From an uncultured Lachnospiraceae bacterium (GTDB lineage: Bacteria; Bacillota; Clostridia; Lachnospirales; Lachnospiraceae): a stretch of 20,633 bases of DNA. The notes under the pieces are model-generated. The model ran no database searches and was not told where the DNA came from. It saw only the letters and a program-made list of their open reading frames with translations. Location of the stretch: NCBI GenBank assembly GCA_910585895.1, contig CAJUHY010000011.1, positions 32,268-52,900 on the forward strand. Reading direction: 5' to 3'. Position numbers and translations under genes: made by a program. This document shows positions 14,308 through 20,633 of the stretch, one piece after another. Position 1 is the stretch's first letter; each line of letters begins with the position of its first letter.

Positions 14308-15693
14308 ATGAAAAAATATCTGATTTTTATGATAGCCTGCGTTGCGGTCTGCCTGCTGCCGTTTGCAGGAATGACCGTATGGCCGACAACAGTGAGTACA
14401 GAAAACAAGGCGATGTCTGAATTTCCCAAGCTAAAGGAGGCGGAGGGAGGCCTGAACCCGAATTATTTTAAGGAACTGGAAGAATATTTTAATGAGCATT
14501 TTGCCTTCCGCAATGAATTGGTTTACACAGATGCAAAGATTCAGACAACTGTCTTTGGTGTTTCAAATGTGGATACGGTGACATATGGCAAAGACGGATG
14601 GCTGTACTATTCTTCCACTTTGGATGATTATCTCGGGACTCATAAGATGTCAGAGAGGCAGGTTTATAATCTTGCCCATAACCTTTCTTTAGTTCATCAG
14701 TATGTGGAGCAAAACGGAAGTGATTTTGTCATGGCAATCCCTCCCAACAAAAACACGCTGTATGGAGAGCATATGCCCTATTATGATTCATATATTGTGG
14801 ATAAAGAGCACAATGTAGATGTGCTTGCACCGAAGCTTCAGAAATTCGGCGTTCCTTATGCCGATTTGCTGTCGATGTTTCGCAGTGAAGATGAGGTTTT
14901 GTATTTGAAAAGGGACTCCCACTGGAATGGGAAAGGCGCCGTTATGGCCTATAACTGCCTCATGGATAAGCTGGGGTATGCACACAACGATTACGAAGAC
15001 TGTGCTGTTAGCCGGAGCAAAGACGAAAATGGTGATTTGAACCGGATGCTTTATACTTTTTATGGGGAAAAAGAACTTAATTATAAATACGAGATAGCGC
15101 AGGAATTTGACTATGCGAACGATGTAAAAAGTGTGGAAGACGTCTGGATAGAGACAGAATTACATGCAGGAAAGGGTGCAGGAAATGGAAAATTACTGAT
15201 GTTTCGTGACTCTTTTGCAAATACTCTGATACCCTTGATTGCAAACCAATTTGAAAAAGCATGGTTTACAAAAGAGGTTCCCTATGGATTGGAAAGCCTG
15301 ATGGAGCAGTATGCCCCTGACACAGTTATCTTTGAAAAGGTGGAACGCAACCTCCCTGAATATATCAAAACGCCGCCGATTATTTCTGCGATTGAAGAGC
15401 AGGTTCCCCAAGCTGTGGAATCTTTGGAGACCGATACTACCATCACTATGGAATCTTTGGAGTATGATGCGGGCTATTATAAAATCAGTGGAAGCGTGGA
15501 GGAAGCGTTTCTGGAAGATGAAACAGATATTGTTGTGGGAATTAATGGTTCCTATTACAAGGCATATCACATTGGCGCAAATGATTATGAAGTTTATATC
15601 AAAAAGGAGAATTTACCGACTTATCCGATAGAGCTTACGGTATTGGTAAAAGATCAAAAAACTTATAGAGTGGTTCAGACAAAACAGATTTAA
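14308..15693 (+). CDS. DHHW/AlgX-AlgJ-like SGNH acetyltransferase partner
   Basis: This 461-residue protein has an uncleaved or cleavable N-terminal membrane segment (MKKYLIFMIACVAVCLLPFAG). An exported SGNH-like domain follows. The catalytic residues known from AlgX/AlgJ can be placed: DSHW gives Asp203 and His205, and FRDSF gives Ser302. The stretch FNEHFAFRNELV and the YGKDGWLYY strand are also family traits. It would take an acetyl group delivered by the MBOAT protein and place it on an extracellular polysaccharide. The last 100 residues look like an extra beta-rich domain (from about 365). RBS GAGGAGG precedes the ATG. It is flanked by MBOAT 14 bp before and the G5 lipoprotein 13 bp after. 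Confidence 0.88.
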   Translation: MKKYLIFMIACVAVCLLPFAGMTVWPTTVSTENKAMSEFPKLKEAEGGLNPNYFKELEEYFNEHFAFRNELVYTDAKIQTTVFGVSNVDTVTYGKDGWLYYSSTLDDYLGTHKMSERQVYNLAHNLSLVHQYVEQNGSDFVMAIPPNKNTLYGEHMPYYDSYIVDKEHNVDVLAPKLQKFGVPYADLLSMFRSEDEVLYLKRDSHWNGKGAVMAYNCLMDKLGYAHNDYEDCAVSRSKDENGDLNRMLYTFYGEKELNYKYEIAQEFDYANDVKSVEDVWIETELHAGKGAGNGKLLMFRDSFANTLIPLIANQFEKAWFTKEVPYGLESLMEQYAPDTVIFEKVERNLPEYIKTPPIISAIEEQVPQAVESLETDTTITMESLEYDAGYYKISGSVEEAFLEDETDIVVGINGSYYKAYHIGANDYEVYIKKENLPTYPIELTVLVKDQKTYRVVQTKQI

Positions 15694-15706
15694 AAGGAGA
15701 AATATT

Positions 15707-16651
15707 ATGATGAAGAAAATAATGATGCTTGGTATGGCTGTGTTTTTTATGATGGGTTTATGCGGCTGTAAAAAAGCAATGATGCAGATTAATGACAACG
15801 GCGTGGTGACGGAGCTGGAAGTATCCATCCCGCAAACGGTAGAAGGAATTCTTGGTGATGCGGAAATCGTATTAAAGGACGGTGATGAAGTAAGCCCGTC
15901 GCTGGAGACAGAGATTTCCGATACACAGGAAATTGTGATTTCCAGAAAGCATACGGTCAGTCTGACAATTGATGGCGAGACCAAAGAAGTCGTCATGGCC
16001 GGCGGGACAATCAGTGATCTCTTGGAGCAGGAGGGCATCACGCTTGGAGAAAAACAGCGCGTCAATTATGATTTAGATGAGTATCTGACAGATGGGATGG
16101 AAGTTAAAATTGCCAATCAGTTTAGCGTGGAAGTGCAATGCGATGGGGAAACCCAAAATCTTGATACAGAAGCTGCAACAGTCCGTGATGTATTAACGGA
16201 ATTAGAAATTTCATTTGGGCAGGATGACCGTATCGCTCCCGCATTGACAGAACCGGTGACAGACGGTATGCAGATTACGGTAAAGCGTGTAACGTTTAAA
16301 ACGCTTACGGAAACGGAGGCGATTGAATATGAAACTACGTATGAAGACGACAGTTCTATGGCAAAAGGGAAAGAAGAGGTCAGTACAGAGGGGGAGAGTG
16401 GCGAAAAGGAAGTAACTTATAAAGTAACTTATGTAGATGGCGTTGAAGAATCGAAAGAAGCGGTCAGTGAAAATGTTACGAAGGAGCCGGTGACAAAGGT
16501 TGTCAGAGTAGGAACAAAAGAAGAATCATCATCCGGCGGTTCCGGCAGGGCGGTGGTATCGAAAAAGGCATTCTATGATTGCAATGGTTCCGGACATGGG
16601 TATTATGAGATAACATATTCAGACGGCAGTGTGGAATATCAAGAATTTTAG
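15707..16651 (+). CDS. YabE-like lipoprotein: DUF348 repeats plus G5 domain, no 3D domain
   Basis: The product has 314 residues. A lipoprotein signal peptide ends in LCGC, so Cys21 would be lipidated. Three DUF348-type ubiquitin-like segments follow, at about 29-80, 82-137 and 138-194 (for example VSLTIDGETKEVVMAGGTISDLLEQ). Then comes a G5 domain at about 196-268, ending EPVTKVVRVGT. In YabE/Rpf-like proteins this arrangement is followed by a lytic 3D domain. Here it is replaced by a Ser/Gly linker and a short tail, VSKKAFYDCNGSGHGYYEITYSDG, so a binding or scaffold role at the wall is more likely than lysis. RBS AAGGAG lies before the ATG. It is the last gene of the operon, and its stop overlaps the tadA stop by 4 bp. 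Confidence 0.85.
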   Translation: MMKKIMMLGMAVFFMMGLCGCKKAMMQINDNGVVTELEVSIPQTVEGILGDAEIVLKDGDEVSPSLETEISDTQEIVISRKHTVSLTIDGETKEVVMAGGTISDLLEQEGITLGEKQRVNYDLDEYLTDGMEVKIANQFSVEVQCDGETQNLDTEAATVRDVLTELEISFGQDDRIAPALTEPVTDGMQITVKRVTFKTLTETEAIEYETTYEDDSSMAKGKEEVSTEGESGEKEVTYKVTYVDGVEESKEAVSENVTKEPVTKVVRVGTKEESSSGGSGRAVVSKKAFYDCNGSGHGYYEITYSDGSVEYQEF

Positions 16652-17115
16652 GGTGATTTTTTCCGTTGCCGCAGTTTTTTAAAAAACTCACTCAGCATCC
16701 GCGAACATTCTTCCCTAAGAACCCCGTATTCTAATTCAGTCTGATGATTGAAAGCCGGAATCTGCAGCAGATTGAGTACGGAGCCAGCGCATCCGGCTTT
16801 GGGGTTCATGCTGCCGATAACTACTTTGTCTATTCTTGCCTGCACGATGGCTCCGGCGCACATTTGGCACGGTTCAAGGGTTACATACATTGTGCAGCCC
16901 TCTAACCGCCAGTCGCCAAGCTTTTTGCTGGCCTTTTTGATGGCGGACAGTTCCGCGTGGGCAAGGGTGTTTTTATCAATATTTCTGCGGTTATAACCGC
17001 GGGCGATAATTTTGTCTTCATAAACGATGACGCAGCCGATAGGGACCTCGTCTATCTTTTCTGCTTTTTTTGCCTGACGGATGGCTTCTTTCATATATTT
17101 TTCCTGAGAATTCAT
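16648..17115 (-). CDS. tadA: tRNA-specific adenosine deaminase
   Basis: This 155-residue, full-length CDA-fold deaminase has HAE (His53, Glu55) and PCQMC (Cys83, Cys86) as zinc and catalytic residues, plus VPIGCVIVYEDKIIARGYN at the start of the domain. TadA converts the wobble adenosine of tRNA-Arg(ACG) to inosine in the cytoplasm. The N...HAE...EPC.MC spacing and the RIDKVVIGSMNPKAGCAGS segment are typical of TadA rather than of guanine or cytidine deaminases. The ATG at 17115 follows AGGAG. Its 3' end overlaps the convergent lipoprotein gene by 4 bp. A perfect 16-bp AT palindrome at 16673-16688 lies within its last codons. Confidence 0.93.
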   Translation of the reverse strand: MNSQEKYMKEAIRQAKKAEKIDEVPIGCVIVYEDKIIARGYNRRNIDKNTLAHAELSAIKKASKKLGDWRLEGCTMYVTLEPCQMCAGAIVQARIDKVVIGSMNPKAGCAGSVLNLLQIPAFNHQTELEYGVLREECSRMLSEFFKKLRQRKKSP

Positions 17116-17224
17116 ATCTGCTCCTATGTGTGTTGTGCTTAAAATAGAAAATGTTGTAGAACACTCCTATTCTAAAATAGATAGTTGCCGATAATAGTAT
17201 AAAACACAGCGAAGGATTATGCAA

Positions 17225-17803
17225 ATGAAGATGAATTATAAGACGGAGCGGTTGTCATTAAGGATTCTGCCGGATACTGCAGCAGAACAGACGCTGCAGT
17301 TTTATTTAGATAATAAAGAGGTATTTGAACAGTATGAGGCGGACCGTTCGCCGAATTTTTATACCATAGAATATCAGAAGACATTGCTGCATTGTGAATA
17401 CAATTTGGCAGTGAAACAAGCTGCAGCGCGTTTTTGGGTGTATGAACAGGATAGCCCTTTGCGGATTGTGGGGACGGTATCGCTGCAGGATATACGGCGG
17501 GGGTTTTACCAGACATGTTCTTTGGGGTATAAATTTGACCAGGCAATCTGGCGGCGCGGATATGCGAAAGAGAGTATTGCCAAATGTATTTGGATTGCCT
17601 TTGAAGAAATGAATCTGCACCGTATTGAGGCGTTGACTTTGCCGGAAAACATACCATCCCGTAAGTTGCTGGATGGACTTGGATTTGCCTGGGAAGGAAC
17701 AAAACGGCAGAGCGTAAAACTGCACGGTATCTGGAGAGACCATGAGGTTTACGCCCTGTTGGCAGAAGAGGCTAAGAAAGCGCTGATGAAAGCGATTCCC
17801 TAA
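17225..17803 (+). CDS. GNAT family N-acetyltransferase, RimJ/RimL type
   Basis: The chosen start gives 192 residues. The N-terminus YKTERLSLRIL and the core GTVSLQDIRRGFYQTCSLGYKFDQAIWRRGYAKESI are typical of RimJ/RimL-like acetyltransferases. In that core the RRGYAKE stretch is the acetyl-CoA pyrophosphate loop. LHRIEALTLPENIPSRKLLDGLGFAWEG follows near the C-terminus. It would acetylate a protein N-terminus or a small amine; the substrate is not predictable. The ATG at 17225 is preferred because AAGGA is 8 nt upstream. The ATG at 17219 sits only 2 nt from it and the one at 17231 is too far. It is divergent from tadA, and its stop is one base from the stop of the convergent DUF6128-like gene. 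Confidence 0.9.
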   Translation: MKMNYKTERLSLRILPDTAAEQTLQFYLDNKEVFEQYEADRSPNFYTIEYQKTLLHCEYNLAVKQAAARFWVYEQDSPLRIVGTVSLQDIRRGFYQTCSLGYKFDQAIWRRGYAKESIAKCIWIAFEEMNLHRIEALTLPENIPSRKLLDGLGFAWEGTKRQSVKLHGIWRDHEVYALLAEEAKKALMKAIP

Positions 17804-17804
17804 G

Positions 17805-19127
17805 CTACTTGTTGGACGGTTCCGATAATTCATTTAGATAGCGGTACCAATAGCCGAATTCTCCGGTATTGATGGGAGAGGGCTTTTCGCTGCGGAATTC
17901 CGGGAAGCCGAACAATGCAGCCATCACACGCTCTGGATTCTGGAATACCCCGGGAACTCCAACAAACCATTTCTTGATGCCGAATTCCTCGGTCATGCCC
18001 AGAATGTAGTAGCGGTAGTTGAAGAAACCGTGGAGGAGGAAGCTGTTATTGCCCAGATACCAGAACTGTTTGGGCAGTTGGCGGAGGTCCTTTAGTTCCA
18101 TGCGAACGCAAAGTGTATGCTCATCACCAGCAAAAGGAGTCATGACCGGATAATTTTCCAGGATAAAACGCCACCGTAAATCCCAGTCCTCCGGTGCCTC
18201 TGCCTGTGAATGTCTGGGATTTTGGTTGTTGGATGGCGCTTTCTTTCCGGGGATTGTGCGAAAGCCACTCATTTCTTCCGCAGGTCGTGGAAGAGCTTCC
18301 ACAGCCTTTAAGGCATCTGTAGACTTGGCGGAAGTTCGCTCCTCATCTTGCCTGGAAACAGAGGGAATGCCTTGTTTATCCTCGATAGGGTTGGTTTCCG
18401 GCATATCAGGGGCAGTTTCTGTGGCTTGGTCATGAGCAATGCCGTGTTCGTCAGGGACGTTTTTGGCAGCTTGTGTATCAGGTGCAAAGCTGCCTGTTTT
18501 TTGCTCAGGCATAGGGGCTATAGCAGCTGAAGATGGTCTGAAATCTCCGGCAGCCTGCAGTGTGGGTAATTTTGCCTGTTCTGTTGGTGTGTTTTCGAGG
18601 GTTGGCGAAAGGTTTGCAGCAGAATTGTCTTCCGGTGTGATGTTATTTGCCGGGAGATTTTCCGCTGGAGAATTTTTTGCCGGCGTGTCTGGAGTTGAGG
18701 TGTCTTCGGTATCTGCTGTATGTATTGCTTTCTTATCGGATAAATCAATAAAATTTTCCCGGTGGAACTCGTCATCATCCCACTGGCTTACCAGAATCAT
18801 CTGTGCAGTAAGGGGGATATAGATGCCTTTCACATCATCTATTCCGTATCCGCTTTCTTTGAGGTTTTTCGCTTCAAGCACAGTTTTATAATCACCGCTT
18901 CCCCTGTTGAGACTGAAATTTCCCAGCGAAATGCCTGCAAGCAGCTCTCCCTTTTGCACATAGAAATACACTGGGACAGGCGATAAGCTGCAGCCAGTGT
19001 TTTTCATATGTATTTCCAAGACACAGCGTTGGTCTCTTTTCTCGATTTTAGCAAATCCGACATTGCGGCTTTTTGTTCCCTGTTCATATAAGTAAAGATA
19101 AGTAATCATTCGATGGAATTCAGACAT
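17805..19127 (-). CDS. DUF6128-like two-domain protein with disordered linker
   Basis: The chosen start gives 440 residues. The N-terminal domain (about 1-135) begins MSEFHRMITYLYLYEQGTKS and contains VGFAKIEKRDQRCVLEIHMK, with a beta-rich look. A long linker (about 140-315) is rich in Pro, Thr, Ala, Glu and Asn and probably disordered. The C-terminal domain (about 320-435) has a run of aromatics around FWYLGNNSFLLHGFFNYRYY and ends GEFGYWYRYL. I recall this architecture in Lachnospiraceae as DUF6128, with no known function. No signal peptide or membrane segment is seen. The ATG at 19127 is preferred because GGGAG lies 8 nt upstream. The in-frame ATG at 19142 contains that RBS. Confidence 0.75.
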   Translation of the reverse strand: MSEFHRMITYLYLYEQGTKSRNVGFAKIEKRDQRCVLEIHMKNTGCSLSPVPVYFYVQKGELLAGISLGNFSLNRGSGDYKTVLEAKNLKESGYGIDDVKGIYIPLTAQMILVSQWDDDEFHRENFIDLSDKKAIHTADTEDTSTPDTPAKNSPAENLPANNITPEDNSAANLSPTLENTPTEQAKLPTLQAAGDFRPSSAAIAPMPEQKTGSFAPDTQAAKNVPDEHGIAHDQATETAPDMPETNPIEDKQGIPSVSRQDEERTSAKSTDALKAVEALPRPAEEMSGFRTIPGKKAPSNNQNPRHSQAEAPEDWDLRWRFILENYPVMTPFAGDEHTLCVRMELKDLRQLPKQFWYLGNNSFLLHGFFNYRYYILGMTEEFGIKKWFVGVPGVFQNPERVMAALFGFPEFRSEKPSPINTGEFGYWYRYLNELSEPSNK

Positions 19128-19211
19128 TTTGTATACTCCCATAAGTATTTCTATATCTTATGTTAGAAATTGGGGGAATATGCCATGCACGGTCTGTAAG
19201 CAAGGTTTTTC

Positions 19212-19263
19212 CTGAAAAAATAAAGTGCGCAGTCAGTCCTGTTAAACTGAACCTGCGCACTTT
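19212..19263 (-). terminator. Rho-independent terminator of the small lipoprotein gene
   Basis: AAAGTGCGCAG (19222-19232) pairs with CTGCGCACTTT (19253-19263), with an inner TCAGT/ACTGA stem. On the minus strand TTTATTTTTTC follows. It lies about 60 bp past the lipoprotein stop. Confidence 0.88.
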
Positions 19264-19321
19264 ACGTCTCATTTCTAAACTACTGGGATAGTTCCGTAGA
19301 ATATGAAATTTTCATCCACTC

Positions 19322-19708
19322 CTATTTTTCAAAGGTCATGGAATAGGATTCCCCAGCTTCTTCCATCTGCAGGGTAAGCTTTCCATCTTTGTATTCGCCT
19401 GTCATACTTTCGCCGTCAGAGCTCAGGGTAAGGGTCGGCTCTGTATATTCCCATGTTCCTTCGCCGGATATATCGCCCAGGCTTGCAGAGAATTTACCAT
19501 CTGCTTTGATGGACATTTCCATCTTTACATCATCGGAACCAGAGAGGGCAGCGAACTCGTCAACGGTCATGGATACGCCCATTGCCTCAACGGTAGCCAG
19601 TTTCCAGTCTCCAACTACAGGTGCATCGCTGTCGCCTTTGCTGCCGCCGCAGCCTACGAATGCCATCATCATTACTGCAAGCATAAGTACTGATAATAAT
19701 TTTTTCAT
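19322..19708 (-). CDS. Small lipoprotein, lipocalin-like beta-rich domain
   Basis: The chosen start gives 128 residues. The lipoprotein signal peptide MKKLLSVLMLAVMMMAFVGC is followed by GGSKGDSDA, so Cys20 is the lipid anchor. The mature part begins VVGDWKLATVEAMG and continues with alternating beta strands (KADGKFSASLGDISGEGTWE, then LTLSSDGESMTGEYKDGKLTLQ). This pattern fits the lipocalin-like domains common in clostridial surface lipoproteins. The ligand is unknown. The start at 19708 is preferred because GGAGG lies just upstream. The ATG at 19723 contains that RBS and would add MEEKK before the signal peptide. It has its own promoter and terminator. Confidence 0.85.
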   Translation of the reverse strand: MKKLLSVLMLAVMMMAFVGCGGSKGDSDAPVVGDWKLATVEAMGVSMTVDEFAALSGSDDVKMEMSIKADGKFSASLGDISGEGTWEYTEPTLTLSSDGESMTGEYKDGKLTLQMEEAGESYSMTFEK

Positions 19709-19769
19709 TTTTTTCTCCTCCATTTACCTTTTTGTTGTCTTTGTTTTGAGCAAAACGCCCACGAAAGGT

Positions 19770-19798
19770 AGTTTAGCGCCATTGGCTAAGAATTGCAA
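19770..19798 (-). promoter_or_regulatory. Promoter of the small lipoprotein gene
   Basis: The minus strand has TTGCAA (19798-19793), a 17-bp spacer and TAAACT (19775-19770). It is divergent from the carbonic anhydrase promoter. Confidence 0.55.
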
Positions 19799-19815
19799 GA
19801 GGAAATGAACGATTG

Positions 19816-19852
19816 CTACAAAATATTACAAAAACATTACAAATAAAATACA
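19816..19852. promoter_or_regulatory. Helically phased TTACA-type direct repeats between divergent promoters
   Basis: TACA occurs at 19817, 19827, 19838 and 19849, spaced 10, 11 and 11 bp. Two copies are full TTACAAA. Direct repeats with an 11-bp period are the usual binding pattern of OmpR/PhoP-type response regulators. The cluster sits 18-22 bp upstream of both -35 boxes. Confidence 0.35.
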
Positions 19853-19873
19853 TTTTTTGTATGGATGAATTTC

Positions 19874-19903
19874 TTGTCATTGCAGAGCAATTCATGATAT
19901 ACT
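19874..19903 (+). promoter_or_regulatory. Promoter of the carbonic anhydrase gene
   Basis: TTGTCA (19874-19879), an 18-bp spacer ending in TGA (extended -10) and TATACT (19898-19903) lie about 35 bp upstream of the chosen ATG. Confidence 0.7.
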
Positions 19904-19937
19904 TTGTGTATAAAAAATAATGGAGGAATTGAGAAGT

Positions 19938-20510
19938 ATGGAAAAAGCAAATTTAACAGCAGCAGAAGCGCTTGAGAAATTAAAAGAAGGCAATCAGCGC
20001 TATTTAGAGGCGAAGACAAATCCGGGAGATATTTCATTGCTGATTAGGAAAAAGACATGCGAGGAAGGTCAGCTGCCTTATGCAGTAGTAATTACATGTT
20101 CCGATTCCAGAGTTATCCCTGAAAGTATTTTCTCAGCAGGCATCGGTGAATTGTTTGTAATCCGTGTGGCAGGCAATGTCATTGACAATCATCAGCTTGG
20201 CAGTATTGAGTATGCAGCTGGTCATCTGAAAAGTGCGCTGGTAGTAGTATTGGGACACAGCCATTGCGGTGCGGTAGGCGCAGCAATTAGCAGTGAGCCA
20301 AGTGGTTTTGTGAAAACAATCACAGATGAAATCCGCAAAGCAATCGGCGATGAGAAAGACGAGGCACGTGCAAGCTGCTTAAATGTTAAACAGAGTGTTT
20401 CTGTAATTGAGGAGAACCTTAATATTCCAGAGTTGGAGGCACAGGGCGGTCTTAAAGTATGTGGGGCTTACTATCATATTGACAGCGGTAAGGTTGAGTT
20501 TTTAGATTAA
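19938..20510 (+). CDS. Beta-class carbonic anhydrase
   Basis: The chosen start gives 190 residues. The beta-CA signature is complete: CSDSR supplies zinc ligand Cys54 and the catalytic Asp56/Arg58 dyad, and GHSHCGAVGAA supplies His107 and Cys110. NQRYLEAK near the start and VIRVAGNVIDNHQLGSIEYA are also family traits. It interconverts CO2 and bicarbonate in the cytoplasm, feeding carboxylases and pH balance. The ATG at 19938 is preferred; GGAGG (19922-19926) lies 11 nt upstream. The in-frame ATG at 19920 overlaps that RBS. The gene is monocistronic, with its own promoter and a strong terminator. Confidence 0.94.
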   Translation: MEKANLTAAEALEKLKEGNQRYLEAKTNPGDISLLIRKKTCEEGQLPYAVVITCSDSRVIPESIFSAGIGELFVIRVAGNVIDNHQLGSIEYAAGHLKSALVVVLGHSHCGAVGAAISSEPSGFVKTITDEIRKAIGDEKDEARASCLNVKQSVSVIEENLNIPELEAQGGLKVCGAYYHIDSGKVEFLD

Positions 20511-20530
20511 ATCACATGATACATATTAAG

Positions 20531-20580
20531 AAAGAACGGATGGGGCGGTTCACGACCAGTTACCCATCCGTTCTTTTGAT
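20531..20580 (+). terminator. Rho-independent terminator of the carbonic anhydrase gene
   Basis: AAAGAACGGATGGG (20531-20544) and CCCATCCGTTCTTT (20563-20576) form a perfect 14-bp stem, and the following bases are T-rich (TGATTGTT). It may also serve the minus-strand gene that ends at 20583. Confidence 0.88.
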
Positions 20581-20582
20581 TG

Positions 20583-20633
20583 TTAGGCTTTAGCCTGTTT
20601 CACATTGTGGAGTTTCTCAACAGAGAAACGAAA
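20583..20633 (-). CDS. C-terminal end of an unidentified minus-strand gene (partial)
   Basis: The minus strand is open from the window edge for 16 codons, ending ...FRFSVEKLHNVKQAKA and TAA at 20585-20583. The position just across a shared terminator from the carbonic anhydrase fits a convergent gene end. The fragment is too short to name, and coding is only inferred. Confidence 0.35.
   Translation of the reverse strand, partial: FRFSVEKLHNVKQAKA

Noticed and set aside
16673..16688. Perfect 16-bp palindrome AGTTTTTTAAAAAACT
   Set aside because: It encodes Phe-Phe-Lys-Lys at the end of tadA and has no GC-rich stem, so neither a terminator nor an operator is supported.
17167..17180. Imperfect 14-bp palindrome CTATTCTAAAATAG between tadA and the GNAT gene
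   Set aside because: Short and AT-rich, with no second copy or well-placed promoter to make it a convincing operator.
17187..17194. GCCGATAA resembling a sigma-28 -10 upstream of the GNAT gene
   Set aside because: The nearest TAAA (17173-17176) is only 10 bp away instead of about 15, and the gene has no flagellar link.

Overview
The window looks like chromosome of a Gram-positive, anaerobic, probably motile member of the Lachnospiraceae (Clostridia). Four things suggest this: a Firmicutes-type large SRP RNA; a PerR regulator beside a reverse rubrerythrin; a secreted-protein family with a Pro/Thr/Ala-rich linker that I recall as lachnospiral (DUF6128); and a FliD-like protein behind a sigma-28 (SigD/FliA) type promoter. 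This assignment rests on family and motif recognition, not on a database search. No tRNA, rRNA, IS element, CRISPR array or prophage was seen.

Layout. 1-4432 (+): the 3' part of an acyl-CoA synthetase, a four-PAS protein ending in a SARP/OmpR-like winged helix, and an alpha/beta hydrolase. 4418-5755 (-): a MATE exporter whose mRNA leader is made of two tandem 32-bp repeats. 6046-7227 (+): a single-gene unit with sigma-28-like promoter and terminator, encoding a protein with two FliD C-terminal-like modules. 7577-9051 (-): an oxidative-stress block of reverse rubrerythrin and PerR that share a matching operator, followed by the SRP RNA gene. The perR promoter lies inside the hairpin that probably ends the SRP RNA. 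9198-9637: a small orphan gene and a small XRE-type regulator. 9771-16651 (+): a probable five-gene cell-surface operon. It holds two tandem paralogous secreted proteins with 55-residue Lys/Tyr-rich repeats and a transglutaminase-like Cys-His-Asp domain, an MBOAT O-acyltransferase, a DHHW/AlgX-like SGNH protein, and a YabE-like lipoprotein with DUF348 and G5 domains. 16648-19127: tadA (-), a GNAT acetyltransferase (+) and a DUF6128-like protein (-). 19322-20510: a small lipoprotein (-) divergent from a beta-carbonic anhydrase (+). The window ends in the last codons of a minus-strand gene.

How the genes work together. The surface operon is the most unusual part. MBOAT and DHHW proteins together normally O-acetylate an exported polysaccharide. 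Here they follow two repeat proteins that could bind or cross-link the envelope. The operon's promoter (TTGACC-N17-TATAAT) has a near-perfect 20-bp palindrome filling its -35/-10 spacer, and a small XRE repressor is encoded divergently just upstream, so local repression of the operon is a reasonable inference. PerR probably represses both itself and the rubrerythrin, because both promoters carry the same palindromic operator just downstream of the -10.
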